From the NCBI RefSeq assembly GCF_016106015.1, contig NZ_JACADQ010000014.1, positions 1 through 36,381 on the forward strand: a stretch of 36,381 nucleotides of DNA, read 5' to 3'. This document shows positions 7,742 to 18,773 of this stretch, piece by piece. The translations under genes and the position numbers were made by a program. Within the stretch, counting starts at the first letter, position 1; each line of letters starts with the position of its first letter. Origin of the DNA: Neoroseomonas rubea (GTDB lineage: Bacteria; Pseudomonadota; Alphaproteobacteria; Acetobacterales; Acetobacteraceae). The notes below the pieces were generated by a model. It saw only the letters and a program-made list of their open reading frames with translations. It had not been told where the DNA came from and made no database searches.

Positions 7742-9390
7742 GCCGCCGCCTCCTCCTCCCGCCGTGCCGGCTGGGGCTGCGGTGCGCGGCCCGACGGGAT
7801 CTCGCCCGGGCGGTAGGCCGGCAGGCGGCTCGCCGGGATGATGGCGAGCGCTGCGACCGCCGCCATGATGAGCAGCCCGATCTTGAGCGATTGCAGCCTT
7901 GCCTCGGTGTTCACGCGCACCGCCTCGGCCACCTGCTCGGGCGATGCGCCGGTGCGCTCCATGATGCCGAGTAGCCGGTCGTTCGAGACGAAGTTGATGC
8001 TGTCGAGGTCGATCTGCGAGATCACGGCCGGCGGCAGCTGGGGGTTCTCGGCGATGCGATACAGGATGCCGGCCGAGAGAAGCCCGACCAGCAGCGCGCC
8101 AGCCACCGCCGTGCCGACACCGGCCGCGAGGTTCTGCGTCGTGCCGCGCAGCGAGCCGACATCGCCCGCGAGTTCCTTGGGCGCTGCCGTGACCAGCACG
8201 TTGAACACGAGCGTCACCAGCGCCCCCTGCCCGAGCCCGAAGGTGATGAGGCCGAACATGACCGGGATCGCCGACCAGTCGTTGCGGACCACGAAGGCGA
8301 GCCAGAGCAGCCCCACGATGCACAGCAGGAAGCCGCCCTGCGCGATGCGCCGCGGCGGCACCTTGTCGTACAGCCGCACCACCAGCATCGCGGTGAAGAA
8401 CACCGTCAGGTTGAAGGGCATCATGGCGATCGCCGTCTCGATCGGCGTGCGCCCCTGCACGATCTGGATGTAGAGCGGCACGGTGAAGTTCAGCATGGCC
8501 TCGAGCCCGACCACGGTGAACATGGCGTAGACCGCAGCGCGCTCCTCCCCCGAGGTGATCACGCGCAGGTCGAGCAGCGGCGTGCCGCCGCGCGCGGCAA
8601 CGCGCCGGCACCAGGCGAGGAAGACCTGCAGCAGGATGATGCCGGTGACGATCATCAGCGGTGCGGGGGACATGCCGAACACGCTGAACGGCGCACCCGG
8701 CCGCGCCACGCCGAGCCCCCAGCGGTTGAGGTTGTTGAAGCCGAAGACGACCATGATGATCGCGGTCGCGGCCAGCGCGACGCCGACGATGTCGATCTTG
8801 ACCTCCGGCCGCTGCTCCTCCGGCTTCAGCCGGAACGACAGGAAGAAGACGATCCCGGCCAGCACCACGAGGATGCCGAAGACCGGCCGCCAGCCAATGA
8901 AGGTGCCAAGCATGCCGCCGATCATGAAGGCCGCCACCCCCGCGCCGGCGCGCGCCGAGCCGAGCGCGCCCACCGCCGTCGCCTGCTGCGGCCCGCGATA
9001 GTGGTGCGCGATCAGCGCGACCAGCGCCGGCACGATCACCGCCGCGGCAAGGCCCGCGAGCAGCTGCGCGACCATCATCACGGGCGCGGCCGGCGCCATC
9101 ACCATCAGGATCTGCGCGATGCCGAACAACCCGACCACGACGCGGAACACCGCGGTCGAGCCGAAGCGCTGAACCAGCTTCGCCCCCAGCATCACGAAGC
9201 CCGCGACCGAGAGCGAGTACATCACGATGCCGGTCGCGATCGTCGTCGGCGGCACCTCGAAGCTCGCGACCATGCCGGCCAGCGAGACGGGCAGGGCGGC
9301 GACGTTGAAGGACATCAGGACCTGGCCGAGCGCGATGGCGATCATCGGCACCCAGGATTCGCGCGCCGGCGCGGCGTCCGTGCTGCTCAT
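7738..9390 (-). CDS. MFS transporter, DHA2-like (about 14 helices)
   Basis: 550 residues with 12-14 hydrophobic helices, an MFS-type loop after helix 2 (GAKLVQRFGSTAVFR) and a long hydrophilic C-terminal tail rich in Pro/Arg/Glu. The layout resembles the drug:H+ antiporter-2 branch. Position between glutaminase and asparaginase suggests transport of an amide or amino acid, or export of a product, but the sequence does not reveal the substrate. The start at 9390 (MSSTDAAP) is preferred to an upstream in-frame reading because the latter is Pro/Arg-rich and non-hydrophobic. Its stop overlaps the asparaginase GTG. Confidence 0.88.
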   Translation of the reverse strand: MSSTDAAPARESWVPMIAIALGQVLMSFNVAALPVSLAGMVASFEVPPTTIATGIVMYSLSVAGFVMLGAKLVQRFGSTAVFRVVVGLFGIAQILMVMAPAAPVMMVAQLLAGLAAAVIVPALVALIAHHYRGPQQATAVGALGSARAGAGVAAFMIGGMLGTFIGWRPVFGILVVLAGIVFFLSFRLKPEEQRPEVKIDIVGVALAATAIIMVVFGFNNLNRWGLGVARPGAPFSVFGMSPAPLMIVTGIILLQVFLAWCRRVAARGGTPLLDLRVITSGEERAAVYAMFTVVGLEAMLNFTVPLYIQIVQGRTPIETAIAMMPFNLTVFFTAMLVVRLYDKVPPRRIAQGGFLLCIVGLLWLAFVVRNDWSAIPVMFGLITFGLGQGALVTLVFNVLVTAAPKELAGDVGSLRGTTQNLAAGVGTAVAGALLVGLLSAGILYRIAENPQLPPAVISQIDLDSINFVSNDRLLGIMERTGASPEQVAEAVRVNTEARLQSLKIGLLIMAAVAALAIIPASRLPAYRPGEIPSGRAPQPQPARREEEAAA

Positions 9391-9418
9391 CGGATGTTTC
9401 CCCGTTCTTGCCCCGCCT

Positions 9419-10423
9419 CTAGCCCGCGGGGGCGGAGGCAAAGAGGTTCAGTCCCAGCCGTTCCGACAGGAAGCGCGTGACGAGTAGCCCGCGCACGCTG
9501 TTGCCGGCCGCGTCGAGCGGCGGCGAGAAGACGCCGAGCCCGCCCTTGCCCGGCGCGATGGCGACGATGCCGCCGGCGACGCCGCTCTTGCCGGGCAGGC
9601 CGATCTCGTAGAGCCAGTCGCCGGATTGCTCGTAGAGCCCGGCGGTCGCCATGACCGCGAGGACGCGGCGGCACCTCTCGGGCTCCAGCACGCGCTCCTT
9701 CGTCACCGGGTTCACGCCGCCATCGGCAAGCGTCGCGCCCATCACGGCGAGGTCGCCCGCCGTGACGTTGATGGCGCATTGGCGCGTGTAGATGTCCGTC
9801 GCCTCGTCTGGGTCGCAATACATGCGCCCATAACCATGCAGCAGCCGCGCGATGCCCTGGTTGCGCTGGTTGGTCGCGGCTTCGGAGGCATAGACCTCCT
9901 CGTCCATCGCCAGTTCGCGCCCGGCGAAGCGCGACAGTCCCTCGCGGATGAAGCGCCAGCGTTCCTCGGCGTTCGCACCGGGGGCGAGGCTCGTCGTCGC
10001 GATGGCCCCGGCATTCACCATCGGGTTCACGGTCCGCTCGCCGTTCAGCTCGATCGCCATGACCGAGTTGAAGGGCAGGCCGGTCGCGTTGACGCCGATC
10101 GCCGCGCGCGCCCGCCCGCCGCCGAGCGCCTCGCACACCAGCGCGAAGACGAAGGGCTTCGAGATCGACTGGATTGAGAAGGGCAGCGCCGCCTCGCCGA
10201 TCGCGAAGGTCTCCCCGCTGACGCCGGCGACGCAGATGCCGAACCAGGCGGGATCGGCCTTGGCCAGCGCCGGGATATAGTCTGCGACCGTGCCGTCAGT
10301 GACCTCGCCGTAGCGCTCATGGGCCTCGCGCACGAACGCGGCGACGACGCCCGGCGGCGGCAATTGGCCGGTCGAGACGGCGGCGGGGCCGACGGCCTCC
10401 TCCGCGTGCAGCCCCTCATACAT
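9419..10423 (-). CDS. glsA: Glutaminase (GlsA family)
   Basis: 334 residues from ATG 10423. Serine-dependent glutaminase motifs are all present: SIQSISKPF (Ser-x-x-Lys catalytic pair), NPMVNAGAIATTS, SEAATNQRN, YTRQCAINVT and GLPGKSGVAGGI. It converts glutamine to glutamate plus ammonia in the cytoplasm. An upstream in-frame ATG at 10489 would add 22 residues of non-family sequence; neither start has a convincing ribosome site, so the start is uncertain. It heads the five-gene minus-strand run (28 bp to the MFS gene). Confidence 0.93.
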   Translation of the reverse strand: MYEGLHAEEAVGPAAVSTGQLPPPGVVAAFVREAHERYGEVTDGTVADYIPALAKADPAWFGICVAGVSGETFAIGEAALPFSIQSISKPFVFALVCEALGGGRARAAIGVNATGLPFNSVMAIELNGERTVNPMVNAGAIATTSLAPGANAEERWRFIREGLSRFAGRELAMDEEVYASEAATNQRNQGIARLLHGYGRMYCDPDEATDIYTRQCAINVTAGDLAVMGATLADGGVNPVTKERVLEPERCRRVLAVMATAGLYEQSGDWLYEIGLPGKSGVAGGIVAIAPGKGGLGVFSPPLDAAGNSVRGLLVTRFLSERLGLNLFASAPAG

Positions 10424-10600
10424 CGGCAGAAGGGCCGACGGCAGACCGCGCGGCGGCCCCCAGCACGCAGTCCATGGGCAATGTCGCATGAAGGTGGGCG
10501 GTCATCCCCACTAGCCTAACAACGCCGGGCGGCACTGGGATCGACCTTGCGTCCCGCGAGTGGACCCAGGGTTCCAAACCGGCACGGCGCCCGGGGGGAC
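10424..10600 (-). other. Intergenic region between the regulator and glutaminase
   Basis: 177 bp with no convincing gene. It holds a short imperfect dyad near 10560-10576 (TGGACCC and GGGTTCCA) and would have to contain any separate promoter for the glutaminase operon. I do not see a strong -35/-10 pair or a U-tract terminator. Confidence 0.3.
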
Positions 10601-11716
10601 CTAGAGCCGCCGCAGGATCTGGCTGACGTTCGGCGCCGCGCCTTCCGCGGCGCCAAAGGCGCGAACGGACACCTCCGTCCGTCCCTCAAGTGCCACGGCG
10701 CGAAGGTCCCGCGGCGCGATTCCGAACTCCGCGCGGAAGGCGCGGCTGAAGCTCGACGGCTCAAAGAAGCCGACCGCCTCGGCGACTTGGGCGATGCCGC
10801 GCCGGTCCGCAGGATCCGAGAGGAACCGATACGCAGCGGCAAGCCGCTCGCGTTGGATATGGCGGGCCACGCCTCCGAGCGGCTCGAACAGCCGGTAGAG
10901 CGCCGAGCGGGACACGCCGCTCATCGCGCAGAGACGGGCAGGCCCGAGCGTCGCGGAGCCAAGCTTCTCGCGGATCAGCCGCTTGATGCGCGCGAGCTGG
11001 AGATGCTCCAGCTGCGGCCGCGCTGCTTCGACGCTGTCGCAGCGGCTATTGAGCGCGGCGGCGAGCGTGGCCTTGGTCAACGCGGCGAGGTGCGGCAGGT
11101 CGGTCGCGCGGAACTCCTCCGCCTCGTCGCGCAACGTGTCGAGGAAGGATGCGAGGAGACGGCCCGTCGGTCCCTCGAGCGGCGCATTGAGCGACGCACC
11201 GAGCAGCGGCTCGAGCTCCTGCACCGCATCCCGCGCGAGGAACAGGGATTGCCACTCTATCTCGACGCCCTCGCGCTCGGCCTCGAAGGCCCGGGCCATG
11301 GTTAGCACGTAGGGAACGCCGGGCCGGAAGAAGATGTTGTCATCGCCACTGCGCTGGCGCTGGGTGCCGCGCTTGCATACCGCGACGATCCAGTGGTCGA
11401 GGGAGTCGCGCCGGATGCGCGCCGGCGTGCGGCTGTAGTCGTAGGGCGGCAGAACGGCGTGATAGTACATGAAGGATTCGAAGGGGAGCGCCATGCCGCT
11501 CGCCTGGAAGCCGGATGCGGGCGGTGTGCCCGGACGGCCGGTGTCGAGATAGGGCACGCACAAGTCCCGCCACGCCTCGAACTGCTGATGCGGCGGCAGA
11601 CCCGTCGTCGACACGATGAGCGGACGTATGGCCCTGGAACGCTCCACCGGGGCCGGCTCTACGCCACCCTCGCCGCAAGATAAGCGCGACCGGCAATGCC
11701 CGGACCCGGTGTACAT
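10601..11716 (-). CDS. AraC-family transcriptional regulator
   Basis: 371 residues. The N-terminal part (~30-200) resembles the AraC-binding-like domain (FEAWRDLCVPYLD near its start). The C-terminal ~100 residues carry two helix-turn-helix units: LGPARLCAMSGVSRSALYRLF, quoted in part as CAMSGVSRSALYRLF, then IAQVAEAVGFFEPSSFSRAF. The start at 11716 is supported by GGGGAG eight bases upstream. It lies ~180 bp upstream of and co-directional with the glutaminase operon, so it is a candidate regulator of that operon or of itself. The effector is unknown. Confidence 0.9.
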   Translation of the reverse strand: MYTGSGHCRSRLSCGEGGVEPAPVERSRAIRPLIVSTTGLPPHQQFEAWRDLCVPYLDTGRPGTPPASGFQASGMALPFESFMYYHAVLPPYDYSRTPARIRRDSLDHWIVAVCKRGTQRQRSGDDNIFFRPGVPYVLTMARAFEAEREGVEIEWQSLFLARDAVQELEPLLGASLNAPLEGPTGRLLASFLDTLRDEAEEFRATDLPHLAALTKATLAAALNSRCDSVEAARPQLEHLQLARIKRLIREKLGSATLGPARLCAMSGVSRSALYRLFEPLGGVARHIQRERLAAAYRFLSDPADRRGIAQVAEAVGFFEPSSFSRAFRAEFGIAPRDLRAVALEGRTEVSVRAFGAAEGAAPNVSQILRRL

Positions 11717-12075
11717 GTTTTCGCTCCCCGACGGCCTGCGATCGTGCGGCGCCCGTTGGCGAGGCAGGTAATACCGCGGCCGAACCTGTTCTCAAGAGAA
11801 ATTGAGTATCGATCGCGGATCGTGCTGACGAAAGCTTCTGATTGGACACCGCTCCGCTGCGGCGGGTCGTCTGGCCGCGTGCCGCCGGATCGAGTCGGCA
11901 ACGTGCGCCCCCAGCCGGCACGATGCGGACCGACCATGGCGGCGCGATGCCCGGGCCGGCGGGGCAGACATCGCGCCATGCGATGCTACCCTCGCCGCAT
12001 GCTACAATCGCCTGTTCTTTCATTCCGCACGCGTAGGCAGGCCAGGGCGGTTGGCCCTGCGCCCGGAAGCTGCGC
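11717..12075. other. 359-bp divergent intergenic region (AraC regulator / gpsA)
   Basis: No convincing gene. It is less GC-rich around 11785-11850. Besides the regulator promoter it contains a 13-bp palindrome CGATC-GCG-GATCG (11810-11822). On the gpsA side there is a TACAAT hexamer at 12003-12008 that could be a -10 but lacks a good -35. A 6-bp-stem hairpin CAGGGC/GCCCTG (12043-12048, 12054-12059) sits just before the gpsA ribosome site. Confidence 0.45.
11768..11795 (-). promoter_or_regulatory. Putative sigma-70-like promoter of the AraC-family gene
   Basis: Read on the minus strand, TTGAGA (11795-11790) and TATTAC (11773-11768) are separated by 16 bases, about 50 bp upstream of the regulator's ATG. 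The -35 hexamer lies inside a short dyad, TTCTC-AA-GAGAA (11789-11800), a possible operator. Motif match only. Confidence 0.4.
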
Positions 12076-13053
12076 ATGAGGGTCGCTGTCCTCGGCGCCG
12101 GGGCCTGGGGCACCGCGCTGGCGCTGCAGGCCGCGCGAGCAGGCCGGAACGTCGCGCTGTGGGCGCGCGATGCCGGACGCGCTGCCGACATTGCCGCCGC
12201 GCGGGAGAATGCGCGCTACCTCCCCGGCGTCGCGTTGCCCGGGTCGATGCTGGTCACCGCGGATGCGGATGCGGCGCTCAAGGGCGCGGCGCTCCTGTTG
12301 TGCGTCGTGCCGGTGCAGGCGCTGCGCGGCGTGCTGGCCTCGTTGCCGGCGTTCGATGTGCCGATGCTGGTGTGCGCGAAGGGGGTGGAGGCGGGGACGC
12401 TGCGCCTGCCCCTGGAGATCGTGGCGGAGGCAAGGCCGGGCCTGTCCGCCGGCGTGCTGTCCGGCCCCAATTTCGCCCATGAGGTCGCGCGCGGCCTGCC
12501 GGCGGCGGCGGTGGTCGCGGCGGCCGATCCGGCGCTGCGGGAAGCCGGGCTGGCGCTGCTCAGCTCGGCCGCGTTCCGGCTCTATGCGGGGGAGGACCCG
12601 GTCGGCGCGCAGGTCGGCGGTGCGGCCAAGAACGTGATCGCCATCGCAGCGGGCGCCGTGATTGGCGCAGGTCTCGGGGAGAATGCACGGGCGGCGCTTG
12701 TCACGCGCGGGCTCGCGGAATTGTCGCGGCTGGCGGTTGCTCTCGGCGGGCGCGCGGAAACCGCGGCGGGGCTTACGGGCCTGGGCGACCTGATCCTGAC
12801 GGCGGCGGGCGCGGGCAGCCGGAACATGTCGCTGGGCCTGGCGCTCGGACGCGGCGAACGGCTGGGCGATGTTCTGGCCGCGCGCGCCGGCGTGACGGAG
12901 GGGGTGAAGACGGCGCCGGCTCTGGTCGCGCGGGCCGCGGCGCTTGGCGTCGAACTGCCGATCTGCGCCGCCGTCGCGGAGTTGGTGGCGGAGCGGATCA
13001 CGGTGGCGGATGCGATGGCTCGCCTGCTCGCGCGCCCCTTGCGGTCCGAATAG
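12076..13053 (+). CDS. gpsA: NAD(P)-dependent glycerol-3-phosphate dehydrogenase
   Basis: 325 residues, the normal family length. The N-terminal Rossmann motif GAGAWGTAL (residues 7-15) is followed by CAKGVEAGT and the catalytic-region lysine in GAAKNVIAIAAG. A C-terminal helical domain contains TGLGDLILT and the ARAGVTEGVKTAPAL block. The enzyme reduces dihydroxyacetone phosphate to sn-glycerol-3-phosphate for phospholipid synthesis. GGAAG lies about 8 bases before ATG. It is convergent with a small unknown gene only 6 bp away. Confidence 0.96.
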   Translation: MRVAVLGAGAWGTALALQAARAGRNVALWARDAGRAADIAAARENARYLPGVALPGSMLVTADADAALKGAALLLCVVPVQALRGVLASLPAFDVPMLVCAKGVEAGTLRLPLEIVAEARPGLSAGVLSGPNFAHEVARGLPAAAVVAAADPALREAGLALLSSAAFRLYAGEDPVGAQVGGAAKNVIAIAAGAVIGAGLGENARAALVTRGLAELSRLAVALGGRAETAAGLTGLGDLILTAAGAGSRNMSLGLALGRGERLGDVLAARAGVTEGVKTAPALVARAAALGVELPICAAVAELVAERITVADAMARLLARPLRSE

Positions 13054-13059
13054 CGCCGC

Positions 13060-13335
13060 TCAGGCGCGGCGGGACTGATCCTGCGCGTGCAGGCTGCGGA
13101 CGGCGGCGACGTAGCCGGACTGCGTGCCGGTCACGAGCGCCTCGTTCAGCTGTCGCAGCAGGCGCTCAAGGTCGCCGGTGCGGCAAAGCTCCAGAGATCC
13201 AAGTCCGGCGCGGTGAGTGGCGCGGTAGGAGCCGTCCTCAAGCCGGTCGATCTCGATGGTGCTGGACCCGCCGGCGACGGGACGGAGGGTGATGATCACG
13301 TCCTCAGGGTTCGGTCCGGTATCGGCGTTCGCCAT
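13060..13335 (-). CDS. Small conserved-looking hypothetical protein
   Basis: 91 residues, soluble, no signal peptide, rich in charged residues; not recognised. The start at 13335 (MANADTGPNPED) is chosen because AGGAAGG lies ~11 bases upstream; a longer reading to 13503 only adds Arg-rich sequence. The middle (STIEIDRLEDGSYRATH) looks like a short beta-hairpin fold and the C-terminus is helical. It is convergent with gpsA and downstream of a 390-bp leader region with AT-rich dyads. Confidence 0.6.
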   Translation of the reverse strand: MANADTGPNPEDVIITLRPVAGGSSTIEIDRLEDGSYRATHRAGLGSLELCRTGDLERLLRQLNEALVTGTQSGYVAAVRSLHAQDQSRRA

Positions 13336-13725
13336 GGGCGACCAATCCTTCCTGGCGTTGCGGACGCGGGGCCGCCCCTGTGGCTGCGTCCGGCGGTGTC
13401 TCCGCGCGCTCGTCATCCTGGCGAGGCGGCGGACTTTGTACCGCAACGGAATCACCAAACGGCTTACGGGCGCCAGCGACCAGCGGTAGCGCTGTCGGGG
13501 CACGGAATCGTAATCGGCGACCGGGCGTCGTTGCGTAGCCGATCACCGCGCGCACAGCTCCAGGAAACACGTTCGTGTTCAGAGACTTAAAGAAATTGCA
13601 TGACTTTTCGTGAGTTGCGCGGGCCGTCCAAAAGCAAGCGAATTCGACAAAAATAAACACAAGTCACGAAAAAGTGATATCTGGTGATTGATGAGATCGT
13701 CCAGGGACGGATTGGCACCGCCTCC
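13336..13725. other. 390-bp gene-free region with AT-rich inverted repeats
   Basis: No credible gene. GC drops strongly at ~13578-13690. Three dyads are seen: AACAC-GTTC-GTGTT (13565-13578); ACTTTTCGTGA (13603-13613), inverted against TCACGAAAAAGT (13664-13675) apart from one extra A; and the latter as a self-dyad TCAC-GAAAAA-GTGA (13664-13677). It probably holds the promoter/operator of the downstream minus-strand 91-residue gene. Confidence 0.45.
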
Positions 13726-14385
13726 CTAGTCGCCCGTCAGCGCAGCCCCCGCCGCCAGCGGCGCCAGCGGCACCGCCAGTGACACCCCCGCCCCCAGCAG
13801 CAGCAGGAAGGGCGAGGGCGACAAACCCGCCCCGGCGGCCTCGATTGCCGCCGCGCCGAAGATCACCGCGGGGATCGCCAGAGGCAGCACCAGCAGCGGC
13901 AGCAGCACCCCGCCCCGCCGCGCGCCAAGCGTCAGCGCCGCCCCCGCCGTCCCGAGCAGCGACAGCAGCGCGGTGGCCAGCGCCAGCGCCGCGATCGCCG
14001 CGCCCCAGGCTTCCACCGGCAGGTTCAGCATCGCCGCGGCAACGGGTGTCGCCGCCATCAGCGGCCAGCCTGTGGTGATCCAGTGCGCCAGCGCCTTGGC
14101 CCCCGCAATCCCCGCCCGCGGCAGGCCCGAGACCAGCAGCTGGTCGAGCGTTCCGTCCTCCGCATCCGCGCCGAACATGCGGTCGAGCGGCAGCAGCGCG
14201 GCGAGCAGGGCCGCTGCGAGCAGCGCGCCGGGGGCGATGCGTGCCAGCGTCTCCGGCGCCGGACCGACGCCGAAGGGAAAAAGCGCGGCCACGATGACGA
14301 AGAACAGCACCGCCGCGAGTGTGTCCGCCGGGTGGCGCAGCGCGAGCCGGATCTCGCGGCCGGTCAGGGTGAGGAAGGCGCTCAC
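13726..14385 (-). CDS. ccmB: Haem exporter membrane subunit CcmB
   Basis: 219 residues, six hydrophobic helices, matching CcmB length. It starts [20 protein letters not shown] (GTG at 14385) and has the family's FGADAEDGTLDQLLVSGLP loop. CcmB partners with the CcmA ATPase in the CcmABCD system of cytochrome c maturation in the inner membrane. The GTG overlaps the ccmA stop (GTGA). No ccmC follows in the window, where it often does in other genomes. Confidence 0.93.
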   Translation of the reverse strand: MSAFLTLTGREIRLALRHPADTLAAVLFFVIVAALFPFGVGPAPETLARIAPGALLAAALLAALLPLDRMFGADAEDGTLDQLLVSGLPRAGIAGAKALAHWITTGWPLMAATPVAAAMLNLPVEAWGAAIAALALATALLSLLGTAGAALTLGARRGGVLLPLLVLPLAIPAVIFGAAAIEAAGAGLSPSPFLLLLGAGVSLAVPLAPLAAGAALTGD

Positions 14386-15005
14386 AGCCGGAGTTCCTCG
14401 GCATCCTCGATCGGCAGCGGGATATGCGTCGCCGCCAGCACGATACCCCCCGCCGCCCGGTGCGCGGCGAGCAGGGGGCGCAGCCGCTCGACCGACGCTG
14501 CGTCGAGCCCCGTCGTCGGCTCGTCCAGCAGCCATAGCGACGCGGGGGCGAGCGCCAGCCGCGCCAATGCGAGCCGCCGCTTCTGGCCGGAGGACAGGAC
14601 GCGCCCGGGCAGGTCCGCCAGCGTCGCGAGACCGAGCGCGGCCAGCGCCGGCGCGACCTCGCCCCCCCAGAGCCGCGCGAAGAAGGCCAGGTTCTCGGCA
14701 ACCGTCAGCGCCGGCTTCACCGCATCCTGGTGGCCGAGGTAGCGCAGCCGGGCGGCATGGGCGCCGGGGTCCGCCGCCACATCCTCCCCCCGCCAGAGGA
14801 TCGTGCCGTCGGCCGGGCGCAGCAGGCCGGCGAGCAGGCGGAGCAGGGTGGACTTGCCCGCGCCATTGGCGCCGGTGAGCAGCACGGCGGATCCCGCCGC
14901 CACCCGGAACGAAAGCCCCGCGAAGACCGCCCGCTCGCCCCTGAGGCAGGCGAGGTCGCGCACCTCCAGCACCGCCCCGCCGACCTCAGCCAAACCCGCC
15001 CCCAC
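14382..15005 (-). CDS. ccmA: Haem exporter ATP-binding subunit CcmA
   Basis: 207 residues from GTG 15005. ABC ATPase motifs: Walker [10 protein letters not shown] (45-53), signature [13 protein letters not shown], Walker [13 protein letters not shown], and the switch histidine in ATHIPL. CcmA powers release of holo-CcmE during cytochrome c maturation. No ATG is available near the domain start, and the GTG gives normal family length; an in-frame TTG or GTG a few codons later is possible. It is divergent from acnA across 90 bp. Confidence 0.93.
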   Translation of the reverse strand: MGAGLAEVGGAVLEVRDLACLRGERAVFAGLSFRVAAGSAVLLTGANGAGKSTLLRLLAGLLRPADGTILWRGEDVAADPGAHAARLRYLGHQDAVKPALTVAENLAFFARLWGGEVAPALAALGLATLADLPGRVLSSGQKRRLALARLALAPASLWLLDEPTTGLDAASVERLRPLLAAHRAAGGIVLAATHIPLPIEDAEELRL

Positions 15006-15095
15006 TCCATGGACCGTTGCCGGCCGCCATGCTTTAAACCGCCCGTTTGTGCGGTCGCGAACGGCCGCGCCATACTGAGGAAGGGCAACGCGACC

Positions 15096-17792
<2,697 letters not shown>

Positions 17793-17818
17793 GCGCGCCG
17801 CGGCGCGACGACGGGAGG

Positions 17819-17851
17819 GGGGCGCGGTCCATGGGGCCGCGCCCCTTTTTT
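17819..17851 (+). terminator. Rho-independent terminator of acnA
   Basis: A 9-bp perfect stem GGGGCGCGG (17819-17827) / CCGCGCCCC (17837-17845), a 9-base loop, then six T residues, 26 bp after the acnA stop. Confidence 0.9.
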
Positions 17852-17956
17852 CGTGCCGGCGGCTGCGTCATTTGATGCCAGTCAATTCGCGTGCGCGCAT
17901 GTTTGATCACGCTTCCGTGAACCTGGGCGGCCTGCCCGGCAACGGAGGAGAAACGG

Positions 17957-18244
17957 ATGCGCGCCAATCGAAGCACCGCGATGATCGCGGCGGCGGCCAT
18001 GCTTGCCGCCTGCGCGACGCCTGATGACTATCGCGCAGCCTGCGGCGCCGAACATCCCGACAGCACCGCCGTCGAAGACTGCGCGAAGCAACGCGCGGAG
18101 AGCGCGAACACCACGGCCGTGGTCGTGACGGTCATCGGTATCGTTGCCATAGGCGCGATTGCTGCTGCGGCCGCAGGGGCGGGCGGCGGGAGCAGCAGAG
18201 ACGACTACAGCGGCCTGTGCGCCGCGGCGCTTCAGAGGTGCTGA
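17957..18244 (+). CDS. Small lipoprotein with a second hydrophobic segment
   Basis: 95 residues with a type II signal (MLAAC lipobox, cysteine ~19) preceded by GGAGGAGAA, a strong ribosome site. The mature part has a short Cys-containing hydrophilic region (AACGAEHPD, EDCAKQR), then a ~25-residue Val/Ile/Ala/Gly hydrophobic stretch, then a hydrophilic tail ending LCAAALQRC. Four cysteines follow the lipidated one. Function not recognised; the second hydrophobic stretch could insert in the membrane. Confidence 0.7.
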   Translation: MRANRSTAMIAAAAMLAACATPDDYRAACGAEHPDSTAVEDCAKQRAESANTTAVVVTVIGIVAIGAIAAAAAGAGGGSSRDDYSGLCAAALQRC

Positions 18245-18251
18245 CGCAGAG

Positions 18252-18271
18252 GGCGGCATATGGCTGCCGCC
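18252..18271. terminator. Hairpin between convergent lipoprotein and arfB genes
   Basis: A 7-bp perfect stem GGCGGCA / TGCCGCC with a 6-base loop, placed between two convergent genes. No T-run follows on either strand, so termination is a guess. Confidence 0.3.
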
Positions 18272-18347
18272 GGCATGCTGCGCCCGGTGATGCCGGCCAT
18301 GGCCCTGCGCGCAGAGCGACCGCCGCGCCACACATCCGGGACACGGT

Positions 18348-18773
18348 TCAGTCGATGTTCCGTGCCCCGCGCAGCCGCTTCGTCGCCCCCCGCCGCGCCT
18401 TGCCTTCCAGCCGCCGCACCTTGGAACCGAGCGTCGGCTTCGTCGCCTTGCGCGGCGGCGGGGGCGGCGTCGCGGCTTCCCGGATCAGCGCAAGCAGCCG
18501 CTCCAGCGCATCCTCCCGGTTCCTCTCCCGCATCCGGTGGCGCTGGGCGGTGATGACGAGCACGCCGTCCTTCGTCATGCGCCGGCCGGCCAGCGTCGCA
18601 AGCCGCGCCTTCACCGCGTCCGACAGGTTGGGCGACGCCATGGCGGCGAAGCGCAGCTGCACCGCCGTCTCCACCTTGTTCACGTTCTGCCCGCCGGGGC
18701 CGGAGGCGCGGAGGAAATCCTCGGCGATCTCGGCTTCGTCCAGCACGATGCGGCCGGTGACGCGGATCATCAT
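18348..18773 (-). CDS. arfB: Alternative ribosome-rescue factor ArfB (peptidyl-tRNA hydrolase)
   Basis: 141 residues. The GGQ hydrolysis motif is at 27-29 in SGPGGQNVNKVETAVQLRF, and a C-terminal basic tail (KATKPT...KVRRLEGKARRG...KRLRG) is of the kind that enters the mRNA channel of stalled ribosomes. ArfB releases peptide from ribosomes stalled without a stop codon. ATG 18773 overlaps the eutC stop by 4 bp, giving an unusual link to ethanolamine catabolism. M2 is an equally possible start. Confidence 0.93.
   Translation of the reverse strand: MMIRVTGRIVLDEAEIAEDFLRASGPGGQNVNKVETAVQLRFAAMASPNLSDAVKARLATLAGRRMTKDGVLVITAQRHRMRERNREDALERLLALIREAATPPPPPRKATKPTLGSKVRRLEGKARRGATKRLRGARNID

Noticed and set aside
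12003-12008. TACAAT as the gpsA -10 box
   Set aside because: No acceptable -35 at the right distance; kept only as a note in the intergenic entry.
13571-13580. GTTC-GT-GTTC resembling the alphaproteobacterial LexA box
   Set aside because: The LexA box needs seven bases between the GTTC half-sites; here there are two.
13304-13660. Minus-strand 118-codon frame in the AT-rich region
   Set aside because: No ribosome site, mixed composition, and it overlaps the start of the better supported 91-residue gene.
15047-15076. TTGTGC-N18-CATACT as an acnA promoter
   Set aside because: A start from this -10 would fall within or after the ribosome site, only about a dozen bases before the ATG.
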